Source: an uncultured Phascolarctobacterium sp.
GTDB taxonomy: Bacteria; Bacillota; Negativicutes; Acidaminococcales; Acidaminococcaceae
Length of the DNA stretch: 13,940 nucleotides
Assembly (NCBI GenBank): GCA_946002345.1
Contig: CAMFZA010000015.1
Location: 1-13,940 of the forward strand
Direction: 5' to 3'
Part shown: piece by piece, positions 9,101 through 13,743 of the stretch
Layout: every line of letters starts with the position of its first letter
Position numbering within the stretch: position 1 is the stretch's first letter
Position numbers and translations under genes: made by a program
The notes under the pieces: generated by a model
Seen by the model: only the letters and a program-made list of their open reading frames with translations
Told to the model about the DNA's origin: nothing
Database searches by the model: none

Positions 9101-9308
9101 TTTCTATCCTTTTGTTCTTCTCATTACATTTCTTGAAATCAGATTGGGTAGCTTTTTCGGCTACATCTCTGGCTTGCTTAACTAATTCATCCATAGAATC
9201 CCATATAGATGCTTTTTCCACCATAATCTGTTTTATTCTGCTATTCTTCTTCAGGATTGGATAGCGAATGTTGCTCATTTCATAAACTTCCAATTTATTA
9301 TTCGTCAT
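6183..9308 (-). CDS. Hsp70/actin-fold ATPase with large N-terminal extension (1041 aa)
   Basis: The Hsp70 nucleotide-binding signatures are present in order: phosphate-1 loop VSIDFGTSST (about 354-362), phosphate-2 loop YDLGGGTMDFAFG (D601, GGG 603-605) and the adenosine motif FLGGN (856-860). It therefore should bind and probably hydrolyse ATP like DnaK. It differs from DnaK in having about 350 residues before the ATPase domain, including two beta-rich Trp/Tyr-containing stretches, an acidic low-complexity insert near 725-760, and a short C-terminal region of about 110 residues instead of a canonical peptide-binding domain plus lid. No signal peptide or membrane span is visible. The ATG has a strong SD (GGGAGG, 7 nt). 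It is the first gene of the operon, directly after a terminator-like hairpin. It is probably the core chaperone-like ATPase of the system; client or trigger unknown. Confidence 0.9.
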   Translation of the reverse strand: MTNNKLEVYEMSNIRYPILKKNSRIKQIMVEKASIWDSMDELVKQARDVAEKATQSDFKKCNEKNKRIEKMCISFNDGDNKRLMYEQKISGKRKNILETLDFPFDTDQFQPENIQVVLQDVDGNLELIEDFDYIKYLLLANGKDFEDNDSIEYENKTKLSPVLALVPLGRAGSTENYFTYPEAYDFPSLKYQDVTERDMFGYDVISANNLASEEKGIWGFHGFRKWEIEISRISTFDASDLSISVGFFWYEIDNVQLKEPIFVNEDCVYFDRAGSGETAKFVVYIDTNKLGAAIHKNNIESTHPTFRGRFEVHMSYTKETKTYAFPIKLCITDTMIDENGNTKYKKLMSGDIVSIDFGTSSTCAAVKCGVGAQLFTLSGKEKYTSNRKNAYENPTNLMLYDWPEVYYQWEAGNANSPFFIGKTKDLTELMVDYDSGYTVEEEYKHADEENGMRKVRAIISQLKMLPYYMSKGEERKITPYNSDSNIYVVNDVELEDGQHFNPIAFYGYLLARAINNPAEGKLYRNYQITYPAKFNRGLREQIRKSLEYGIKRALPLPVRYNEKRPISVSMTYSEPEACVGAVLGKQFHQHNDEARLFGVYDLGGGTMDFAFGVLRNVDNNNEEEADVYDAMVTLTGIDGVETVGGEKLIHELAYKIYLENKEEIEGKGIKFVLPDEAKYPQGFDGLLSNRREEVSEANTNTLMELIARPLFEYNGEFNTVDDIDDALLGFGRQENNVATGDLDSGLDSFDSLYTEDCLPPEKQLVKSNVGKVRKAGSAAQTYIITLQVENQYDKNIDVRLKITPDTVKQFLMHEIEKTIKQFKSLMQHYFTKPEAINHLKNFYDLKKFSTKDVTIFLGGNASKQYYVEKLMRSEKYFGPKQVIQRIGCGQNNESLSPAYWLNEKTAVAMGQLNFGGEFGVDKTLIGEDKPAFLFTVGYRDKNGKFSTVIEKGCVDNSWHRANRINKFNKTVDLLYSTSATNDMSLMKHLNDEVEDFFEEGKYILYLRVNCEYKLEYRLGTSKDVPDDHEDINEQMMLELVE

Positions 9309-9328
9309 AATGAATCCTCCCTTGCAAT

Positions 9329-9404
9329 AAAAAAATGCTAGTCATCAACTATAAAGAATAAGAAGCCATAATTTGCTACTTCTTATCGCCTTGTAGGACT
9401 AGTA
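9329..9404 (-). terminator. Long-stem intrinsic terminator / candidate attenuator before the operon
   Basis: Nested inverted repeats form one long hairpin: outer arms TGCTAGTC (9336-9343) and GACTAGTA (9397-9404) with one G-U pair, middle arms CTATAAAG (9349-9356) and CCTTGTAG (9389-9396) with one mismatch, and perfect inner arms ATAAGAAG (9358-9365) and CTTCTTAT (9379-9386) around a 13-nt loop. In the minus-strand RNA the stem is followed at once by seven U (9329-9335). It ends about 7 nt before the SD of the Hsp70-like gene, so there is no space for a promoter between them. It either terminates transcripts from upstream or attenuates the operon. Confidence 0.8.
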
Positions 9405-9409
9405 GTCAC

Positions 9410-9466
9410 TCAAGTGCAACCATCAATGATTAGCAGTGTATTTTTATCCATATTAATTTTCAACAT
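9410..9466 (-). CDS. Candidate 18-codon leader peptide
   Basis: The mini-ORF reads MLKINMDKNTLLIIDGCT and ends in TGA (9410-9412), six bases before the first paired base of the long hairpin. A modest SD-like GGTG precedes the ATG by about 8 nt, and a candidate promoter lies just upstream. A ribosome paused at the stop codon would sit on the 5' arm of the hairpin, the standard geometry for ribosome-mediated attenuation. No regulatory codon run is obvious. It could instead be a type I toxin-like peptide or chance. Confidence 0.4.
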   Translation of the reverse strand: MLKINMDKNTLLIIDGCT

Positions 9467-9483
9467 AACTTATCACCACACAC

Positions 9484-9511
9484 AGTATATTAAGCAACTA
9501 AAAAAGTAAAC
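9484..9511 (-). promoter_or_regulatory. Candidate promoter of the leader and Hsp70/AAA operon
   Basis: On the minus strand a good -10 (TATACT, plus-strand 9484-9489) is preceded by a weak -35-like TTTACT/GTTTAC at 15-16 nt. It would start RNA about 10 nt before the 18-codon leader ORF. It is the best promoter-like sequence between the LRAT-like gene and the operon. The -35 is poor, so this is tentative. Confidence 0.4.
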
Positions 9512-9591
9512 TCTTTTCCATCCTTCAAATGATGCACAAATTGCACCTTATTTACTTCTCATTATCTACCAACTAGGCAAGCTCTATTCCC

Positions 9592-10113
9592 TCAATGATT
9601 CAACACCGTAGCCCGCCAATTGCAAGCCCCGTATTTTGCTGCAACAAGCATTTCCAAAGCAGCAAAGCTAGGACAAAACCTTGCCTGCCTCTCCAAGCAG
9701 CTAGCAGTGAAGCAATGGCAGTTATTGAAAGCGGGATTATAGTCCACCACCCGTCCCACGCAGTTTAACGCATATTCTGCCACCAGCTTATCGCCAAAAG
9801 GCTTGCCTTGCCCATTAGTAGGACAAAAAATGGTAAAAGCAGGATTTTTGCCTCCTAAGCGTTCGCAAAAATTTTCTGCAGAAACCTTTTCTATGCGACC
9901 ATTGCCATTCAAGTGTACTATCTTGTTCCTACCCACATAAATGCCAGTATGCTCCGCTACCACAGCAAGGTTGCAATACACTACGCTACCAATAGCAGGT
10001 CGCACGTTATGAATCAAGAACGCATCTATGGTCTTCATAGTCCAGTCCATGAGCTTTCTTTCGACCGCGAAATTTTTAATCGTATTACCTGTAATACGTC
10101 CATTCCCCACCAC
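9592..10113 (-). CDS. LRAT-like Cys/His papain-fold hydrolase or acyltransferase
   Basis: The protein has the layout of the LRAT/NlpC-P60-related superfamily: GSVVYCN, then EHTGIYVG with a catalytic-type His, KIVHLNG with a second His, and NNCHCF with the Cys where the family usually has NCEHF. Such enzymes cleave or transfer acyl groups on lipids or amides; the substrate here is unknown. There is no signal peptide, so it is probably cytoplasmic or membrane-peripheral. I chose the GTG at 10111-10113 because GGGGAG lies 5 nt upstream and a box shared with the GTPase gene lies about 45 nt upstream. The frame stays open to a TTG at 10222-10224 (37 more codons), without a good SD for that start. 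The TGA is followed by about 120 nt of unstructured DNA before the operon leader. It is a stand-alone gene. Confidence 0.75.
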   Translation of the reverse strand: MVGNGRITGNTIKNFAVERKLMDWTMKTIDAFLIHNVRPAIGSVVYCNLAVVAEHTGIYVGRNKIVHLNGNGRIEKVSAENFCERLGGKNPAFTIFCPTNGQGKPFGDKLVAEYALNCVGRVVDYNPAFNNCHCFTASCLERQARFCPSFAALEMLVAAKYGACNWRATVLNH

Positions 10114-10157
10114 AACATCTCCCCAGCTAAAGGCGTTTTCTAAAAAACATATACTAT

Positions 10158-10173
10158 ATATGAGATTTCTACA
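10158..10173 (-). promoter_or_regulatory. 16-bp box shared with the GTPase gene (copy 1)
   Basis: On the minus strand the box reads TGTAGAAATCTCATAT. It differs by one base from the box at 11907-11922 and lies about 45 nt before the GTG start preferred for the LRAT-like gene. An AT-rich TATAGT follows immediately and could serve as a -10. The matched position before two different genes suggests a common promoter or regulator site. Confidence 0.45.
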
Positions 10174-10252
10174 GAAAAAACCTTTTTCCTGCTTACAAAT
10201 AGAATTTAAGATTATTTTCCTCAATTAGACAGTCTAAGATTTAATTGATAAA

Positions 10253-10320
10253 CCTATTATGACATAATTAGGCTAGCTTTTCTGTGTAGAATAAGACGCA
10301 TTTGTAGCTTTTACAGCACA
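10253..10320. repeat. 68-bp promoter-like block, copy 1 (palindrome ATTATGACATAAT)
   Basis: The left end (CCTATTATGACATAATT) is identical to the block at 12829-12896. The right end (TTGTAGCTTTTACAGCACA) differs from it by one base, and the 30 bases between are about 60 percent identical at exactly the same spacing. It contains a perfect 13-bp palindrome at 10256-10268. It faces the LRAT-like gene, as the second copy faces the XRE regulator. It is probably a duplicated promoter/operator. Confidence 0.65.
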
Positions 10321-10411
10321 TTATTGCTTAATCCAGTAATCCTTCCTTCGCAACAACAATTAGTTTAGACGCATTTACTCATGCTCCAAATATCATTATA
10401 GCCCATTAAAA

Positions 10412-10426
10412 TGACACTAAGTGTCA
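10412..10426. promoter_or_regulatory. 15-bp perfect palindrome, copy A
   Basis: TGACACTAAGTGTCA is a perfect palindrome around a central A, preceded by AAAA. It belongs with GACATTGAATGTC at 12370-12382 and 13030-13042. It overlaps the stop codon of the 17-codon mini-ORF on the minus strand, where the RNA would form a short hairpin followed by UUUU. Confidence 0.55.
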
Positions 10427-10470
10427 GCAAAAGAAAAGGACATTAAGTCCTGAAAATCGAATTGTTTCAT
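10417..10470 (-). CDS. Candidate 17-residue peptide ORF with strong SD
   Basis: The mini-ORF reads MKQFDFQDLMSFSFADT and is preceded by AGGGGTG at 6 nt, as good as any SD in the window. No other SD of this quality sits without a long gene after it. The stop lies inside palindrome copy A, and a plus-strand terminator lies about 100 bp away in the opposite direction, so antisense pairing is possible. It could be a leader, a small toxin, the remnant of a longer gene, or chance. No homology is recognised. Confidence 0.35.
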   Translation of the reverse strand: MKQFDFQDLMSFSFADT

Positions 10471-10569
10471 GGCACTCACCCCTTAGACTGAGGCTCAACC
10501 ACCATAAACACGATTGCTTATATACTGTTACAGCACAAACAATCTAATAAAACAGTATTTGTCCATCAT

Positions 10570-10599
10570 ATAAGCAGGCTTATGTCTGCTTATTTTTTT
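10570..10599 (+). terminator. Plus-strand intrinsic terminator without an upstream plus-strand gene
   Basis: ATAAGCAG (10570-10577) and CTGCTTAT (10586-10593) form a perfect 8-bp stem with an 8-nt loop, followed by seven T on the plus strand only. No protein gene runs on the plus strand here, so it implies a small RNA ending at this point. Confidence 0.65.
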
Positions 10600-10704
10600 A
10601 TAAATGCTAATTGAATAATAGGATAATAAATCTCCCAACATAGCCAATCACGTTGTGCCATAACACAATACAATCTAATCATGACATTTCCTTTTACATG
10701 AAAT

Positions 10705-10742
10705 TTCCCCGCGCAAGCTGCAAAAACAGCTCATGCGGGGAA
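10705..10742 (-). terminator. Strong GC hairpin after the GTPase gene
   Basis: TTCCCCGC (10705-10712) and GCGGGGAA (10735-10742) form a perfect outer stem, with AGCTG/CAGCT pairing again inside. It begins 11 nt after the GTPase stop codon. A clean U-tract is missing on the minus strand (only AAATTT follows), so it may terminate inefficiently or protect the mRNA 3' end. Confidence 0.6.
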
Positions 10743-10753
10743 TATTACCTGTC

Positions 10754-11854
10754 TCAAGCAAAAATATTGCCAAGGACTCTTCCTAAAGCGCCTACAACGC
10801 CACCTACAATGCCGCCAATGACAGCCCCCGGTATGCCAAGAAGCTCTTTACCAAGCTCTGCACCATCTTCTATGCCATCAAAGATTGTGTCAAAGAAGGA
10901 ATCCTGTACCTTTTTAGAGTAGTCATCGTCATTATGCTTGTAGTTCTTTTTGTCATTGTTCATACCCTCCATAATAGAAAGGCGCTTTTTGGCAGGTACT
11001 GCCTGCAGAATATAGTAAAGAAGCTTGGTCAGATTATAAGGATATACAGTGCTTCCCTCCGGCTCAGTATATCCCGCACAGTAGTACACAGGCTCAATTT
11101 CAAGCCCAGAATCCTCATAAATTCTGTTTTTGATGGAAACAAGCTTCTCTTCCAAGAATTTTACCAGTACATCATCCGGCTCATTTTTCTCATAATCCCA
11201 GTGGCGTCCGGTCTTCATGGCTATATCAGCCTGGTTTAACGCAACAAGAATGCGCTTACGCTTTTTACCAAATTCCGGAATAATAACTTCATTGAGGATT
11301 TTATAGGAAGTACCAAGGTCTCTGGTTGAGCCATCCAAAATAACGAGCACTAGGTCAATCAGTCTATTGCCCTCTTCATCCACTTCCTTAAGCAAGTCAC
11401 GAATAACAGCTTTGTGGTGCTCATCAATCTCAGTACCATCACCAAGGCCCGGAGTATCCCACAAGGTTAGGTTACCTATGGTATATTTTTCAATATCCTT
11501 GGTCTCCGGATCAGATTTAGAGCCTACCTTGGCCACTTCAACAAAAAGCTTTTCCGTGGTGTTGGCCTTAGCAGCTGCTTCATCATTAGCTGCAGTTTCT
11601 ACCTCAGCAGTAGGTTGATTGCCTGCATCCGCATCACTACCTTGAACATCAGCTACCTGCAGCTCAGCACAGTTAAAGAGTGCATTAATTGTAGAGCTCT
11701 TGCCGCAGCCAGTAGCGCCGACCAGCATGATGTTAAGCTTGTTTTCTCTAAGCAGCTGCAGCTTTTTCAAGAGTTTGTTTTTTTGTTTTTCAGTAAGTGC
11801 CAAATTTAATAACTCTTCTTCCAGCTTCGCATAAATAGTTTTTTCTTGACTCAT
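10754..11854 (-). CDS. Era/dynamin-like GTPase with glycine-zipper C-terminus
   Basis: The 366-residue protein has a helical N-terminus (1-40), the P-loop GATGCGKSS (46-54), the G3 motif DTPGLGDG (133-140) and the G4 motif NQAD (207-210). It therefore binds GTP and belongs to the TRAFAC class near the Era/YeeP/IRG-like group. Between G1 and G3 lies an Ala/Asp/Glu-rich, probably disordered insert (about 66-102) where switch I is normally found. Residues 332-364 are Gly/Val/Ile-rich with GxxxG spacing (IPGAVIGGIVGGVVGALG), an amphipathic or membrane-inserting zipper. It is probably a membrane-associated GTPase; partner unknown. The start has SD GGAGG 7 nt upstream. It stands alone between a hairpin downstream and the shared 16-bp box upstream. 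Confidence 0.9.
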   Translation of the reverse strand: MSQEKTIYAKLEEELLNLALTEKQKNKLLKKLQLLRENKLNIMLVGATGCGKSSTINALFNCAELQVADVQGSDADAGNQPTAEVETAANDEAAAKANTTEKLFVEVAKVGSKSDPETKDIEKYTIGNLTLWDTPGLGDGTEIDEHHKAVIRDLLKEVDEEGNRLIDLVLVILDGSTRDLGTSYKILNEVIIPEFGKKRKRILVALNQADIAMKTGRHWDYEKNEPDDVLVKFLEEKLVSIKNRIYEDSGLEIEPVYYCAGYTEPEGSTVYPYNLTKLLYYILQAVPAKKRLSIMEGMNNDKKNYKHNDDDYSKKVQDSFFDTIFDGIEDGAELGKELLGIPGAVIGGIVGGVVGALGRVLGNIFA

Positions 11855-11906
11855 AATTTGCCTCCTGTTTTCACATTCATAATCTACTTCGCATTAATAT
11901 TTCCGC

Positions 11907-11922
11907 ATATGTGATTTCTACA
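11907..11922 (-). promoter_or_regulatory. 16-bp box shared with the LRAT-like gene (copy 2)
   Basis: On the minus strand the box reads TGTAGAAATCACATAT, 15 of 16 bases identical to 10158-10173. It lies about 52 nt before the GTPase ATG. TATTAA 17 nt after TGTAGA could form a weak promoter with it. It is the only other copy I found in the window. Confidence 0.45.
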
Positions 11923-11957
11923 AAAGAATATTTTACCTGCCACGAGTCTCTTCCAAG

Positions 11958-12131
11958 TTAATACTTTTTCAATGTCTCCAAAGCGGCGCAGCGCCTGCAC
12001 AAATATTTATAGCTTGGCTTTCCAAAATAATTACTAACTTTGACGCGCTCAAGCTCTGCCTTACGCTTGCAAAACTGGCAGGAACCATATCTTTTGCCAA
12101 GCTTGCTAGCGACTATTTTCCTGATTTCCAT
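11958..12131 (-). CDS. Small two-CxxC zinc-finger protein (57 aa)
   Basis: This short frame encodes a 57-residue basic protein with two Cys pairs, CQFC (C18, C21) and CRRC (C45, C48), 24 residues apart, as in zinc ribbons or treble-clef knuckles. The spacing, the basic residues between (KRKAELERVKV) and the continuous sensible sequence argue for a real nucleic-acid- or protein-binding protein. ATG is preceded by GGTGG at about 6 nt and GGAG at 14 nt. It lies about 100 nt upstream of the GTPase on the same strand. Its family is not recognised. Confidence 0.7.
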   Translation of the reverse strand: MEIRKIVASKLGKRYGSCQFCKRKAELERVKVSNYFGKPSYKYLCRRCAALETLKKY

Positions 12132-12258
12132 CTATTACCACCACGCTCCAAACTTAATTACATATCTTTGTGAAACAATAACCCATCAAACGCAAAAAGC
12201 AGGTCCTAGAAGCAGGATTTCCCATAATTGCTGAATAGCGTTTCAGGGATGTCAGTGC

Positions 12259-12294
12259 TTACTTAGAGTTAATCAAAAATTCGTAAAATATCAT
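12259..12294 (-). CDS. Candidate 11-residue leader ORF
   Basis: The mini-ORF reads MIFYEFLINSK, with GGAGG about 4 nt before the ATG and a TATAGT -10-like sequence 25 nt upstream (12319-12324). It lies 127 nt before the zinc-finger gene and may mark that gene's leader. It is very short, so chance is quite possible. Confidence 0.25.
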   Translation of the reverse strand: MIFYEFLINSK

Positions 12295-12369
12295 ACATCC
12301 TCCATATTTGACACACACACTATAAAAGTTTAAATGCTTACTACACTATCCATTTTAAACCTTGAAAAT

Positions 12370-12382
12370 GACATTGAATGTC
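12370..12382. promoter_or_regulatory. 13-bp palindrome, copy B
   Basis: GACATTGAATGTC is a perfect palindrome around a central G, preceded by AAAAT as in copy A. It lies in the spacer downstream of the XRE gene and upstream of the zinc-finger gene. Confidence 0.5.
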
Positions 12383-12424
12383 CTTGCGCAAGATAAAATT
12401 TGAATAAATGAAATAAAGTTGAAC

Positions 12425-12470
12425 AAAAAAAATCCCTACATAGCTGCTTTAATTACAGCATATGTAGGGA
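12425..12470 (-). terminator. Intrinsic terminator after the XRE spacer (bidirectional)
   Basis: TCCCTACATAGCTG (12433-12446) pairs with CAGCATATGTAGGGA (12456-12470) with a single bulged base and a 9-nt loop. On the minus strand eight U follow (12425-12432); on the plus strand CTTTTCGTTT follows, so it could act both ways. It would end transcripts from the XRE gene. Confidence 0.8.
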
Positions 12471-12589
12471 CTTTTCGTTTAGAGTTTCCGTCCATTGAAC
12501 AGCAACAAAAGTACTAAAATTTTATACGTAACGAAACGTTACCCGAAACAGGCGTTCTGTATAAATTTATTTAGCTGTGAGCTTTCTCC

Positions 12590-12799
12590 TCATTTCAAAA
12601 GCTCAATAAAATCAATTTCCAACGATTGGGCTATTAAAAACAATGACTCTATATTGAAGTTTTCCTTGCCGTTTTCCATCTTGCTAATGCGGGATCTAGA
12701 CACACCAGACTTTTCTGCTAGCTGCTCCTGGGTCCAGCCCTTGAGTCTGCGTTGCTTCATAAGATTGAAGCCAATTCTTATATAGATTTCTTGAAACAT
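12590..12799 (-). CDS. XRE/Cro-family helix-turn-helix regulator (69 aa)
   Basis: The whole protein is one HTH_3-type domain: GWTQEQLAEKSGVSRSRISKMENGKEN contains the two helices of the turn and the conserved E-x-G element after them. It is a DNA-binding repressor or activator of Cro/P22-repressor type, without a ligand domain. The ATG lies 11 nt after AAGGG. A 13-bp palindrome sits 33 nt upstream of the start, overlapping a CATAAT -10-like sequence, so autoregulation is likely. The same palindrome in front of the LRAT-like gene suggests a second target. Whether it controls the large operon is unknown. Confidence 0.9.
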   Translation of the reverse strand: MFQEIYIRIGFNLMKQRRLKGWTQEQLAEKSGVSRSRISKMENGKENFNIESLFLIAQSLEIDFIELLK

Positions 12800-12828
12800 A
12801 TAGCTTAATTCCCTTCTTAAGTGTTAAT

Positions 12829-12896
12829 CCTATTATGACATAATTTCACTATCTTTGCAGTTTAAGATAGGGCACATTTGTAGTTTTTACAGCACA
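12829..12896. repeat. 68-bp promoter-like block, copy 2 (upstream of XRE gene)
   Basis: This is homologous to 10253-10320, with the identical 17-bp left end, the right end one base different and the same internal spacing. The palindrome ATTATGACATAAT is at 12832-12844. On the minus strand CATAAT within it, with CTGCAA 17 nt upstream, is a plausible promoter for the XRE gene, so the palindrome would overlap the -10. Confidence 0.65.
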
Positions 12897-13029
12897 AAAG
12901 TATACATTGTATTTTCTATATGCAAAAGCTTACTCAACCCCCTGCCAACAGTCTCCTTAGCTCTCATACTAAGCCCTCTCTACACAAATGCTACTATCTC
13001 AACTACCTACAAGTATAAACCAGCACAAC

Positions 13030-13042
13030 GACATTGAATGTC
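13030..13042. promoter_or_regulatory. 13-bp palindrome, copy C
   Basis: GACATTGAATGTC is identical to copy B. On the minus strand it is preceded by AAAAAT, so its A-rich flank is in the opposite orientation to copies A and B. It lies between the HPF terminator and block copy 2. Confidence 0.5.
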
Positions 13043-13084
13043 ATTTTTACAGCCATAAAACAATATTGAAGGAGATTTTTGCGG

Positions 13085-13128
13085 TAAAAGACAAAAGTGG
13101 CAGGCGTCCAAAGCTGGGCACCTGCCAC
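13085..13128 (-). terminator. Intrinsic terminator of the HPF gene
   Basis: GTGGCAGG (13097-13104) and CCTGCCAC (13121-13128) form a perfect 8-bp stem, extended by weaker inner pairs. On the minus strand TTTTGTCTTTT follows. It lies 34 nt after the HPF stop. Confidence 0.88.
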
Positions 13129-13161
13129 AAAATTTACCTTATGCTATTATGCTGTTAGAAC

Positions 13162-13698
13162 TTATTTTAATTCTGGAGTCAACAGACCATATTTACCGTC
13201 CTTGCGGCGGTAAACCACATTGGTGCTGCCCAAATCCGGGTCAAAGAATACGAAGAAATCATGATTCAACAGATTCATTTGCAGAATCGCCTCTTCCGGA
13301 GTCATGGGATGCATGGTGAAGTGCTTATTCTTGATGATTTCGAATTCTTCATCAGGAGCTTCAGCAGCAGCCGGTGCCGGAGCAGCCTCGGTATCTGCAA
13401 AGTTGGAATATTTTCTCTTCATCAGACGAGTCTTATATTTATGGATTTGGCGTTCAATCTTTTCTACAACCAAATCAATGGAGCTATACATGTCCTTGGT
13501 GGTTTCTTGCGCTCTCAAGAGAATGCCACTAGCAGGCACGGTAATTTCCACAATATGATTGCCGTGCTCCACCTTCAAAACTGCAGAAATGTCGCCAACG
13601 GTCTTGAACTGTTTCGTAACCTTAGTAATCTTTTTCTCCACATACTCTCTCAATGCCGGAGTTACGTTGATGTTTCTGCCTTTTACGTTTACGCTCAT
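13162..13698 (-). CDS. hpf: Long-form ribosome hibernation promoting factor
   Basis: The 178-residue protein has the two-domain layout of long HPF. The N-terminal domain (1-100) has the beta-alpha-beta-beta-beta-alpha pattern (VNVKGRNINVTPALREYVEKK at the start, IDLVVEKIERQIHKYKTRL at the end) and binds the 30S decoding site. An Ala/Pro/Glu linker (105-120) follows, and the C-terminal dimerisation domain (120-178, FFVFFDPDLGSTNVVYRRKDG) joins two ribosomes into inactive 100S dimers in slow or stationary growth. SD AGGAGG lies about 7-8 nt before the ATG. It is a single gene closed by a strong terminator. This is a housekeeping gene and looks more GC-rich than the large operon on the left. Confidence 0.96.
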   Translation of the reverse strand: MSVNVKGRNINVTPALREYVEKKITKVTKQFKTVGDISAVLKVEHGNHIVEITVPASGILLRAQETTKDMYSSIDLVVEKIERQIHKYKTRLMKRKYSNFADTEAAPAPAAAEAPDEEFEIIKNKHFTMHPMTPEEAILQMNLLNHDFFVFFDPDLGSTNVVYRRKDGKYGLLTPELK

Positions 13699-13743
13699 AA
13701 TTCATGCCTCCTTAGGTATGTCACAGAAGTCAAGAAGCCTTGA

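Larger units (their letters stand above)
10225..10753. other. Gene-poor spacer between LRAT-like gene and GTPase
   Basis: This stretch holds no normal-length gene. It contains the 68-bp block copy 1, two short palindromes (10412-10426 and 10437-10451), a mini-ORF with a strong SD on the minus strand (10417-10470), a plus-strand terminator (10570-10599) and the GTPase hairpin (10705-10742). A 23-codon open frame at 10590-10661 on the minus strand has no SD and is not called. Confidence 0.7.
12132..12589. other. Spacer between zinc-finger gene and XRE regulator
   Basis: No full gene is visible. The stretch holds a mini-ORF with a GGAGG SD (12259-12294), a TATAGT -10-like site for it (12319-12324), palindrome copy B (12370-12382) and the strong terminator at 12425-12470. 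AAGCAGG occurs twice as a direct repeat near 12197-12216. Confidence 0.6.
12800..13161. other. Spacer between XRE gene and HPF gene
   Basis: The stretch holds the 68-bp block copy 2, palindrome copy C and the HPF terminator. On the minus strand an open frame of 26 codons ending at the TGTGCTGTAA of the block has a GAGAGGG before its ATG, but it overlaps the block and is not convincing. Nothing else is seen. Confidence 0.6.

Noticed and set aside
9383..9412. TGA at the end of the 18-codon leader as a selenocysteine codon, with the frame continuing eight residues
   Set aside because: The hairpin after it is a terminator with a U-tract rather than a SECIS-like stem, and the extension has no recognisable selenoprotein context.
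10590..10661. 23-codon minus-strand ORF after the GTPase hairpin
   Set aside because: It has no SD and ends inside the plus-strand terminator stem; probably chance.
12901..12990. 26-codon minus-strand ORF upstream of the XRE block
   Set aside because: It has a fair SD, but it runs into the conserved 68-bp block and the equivalent frame is broken before the other block copy.
10225..13161. CRISPR array or tRNA/rRNA in the right-hand spacers
   Set aside because: There are no regularly spaced direct repeats and no cloverleaf or rRNA signatures; the repeats are palindromes and two promoter-like blocks.
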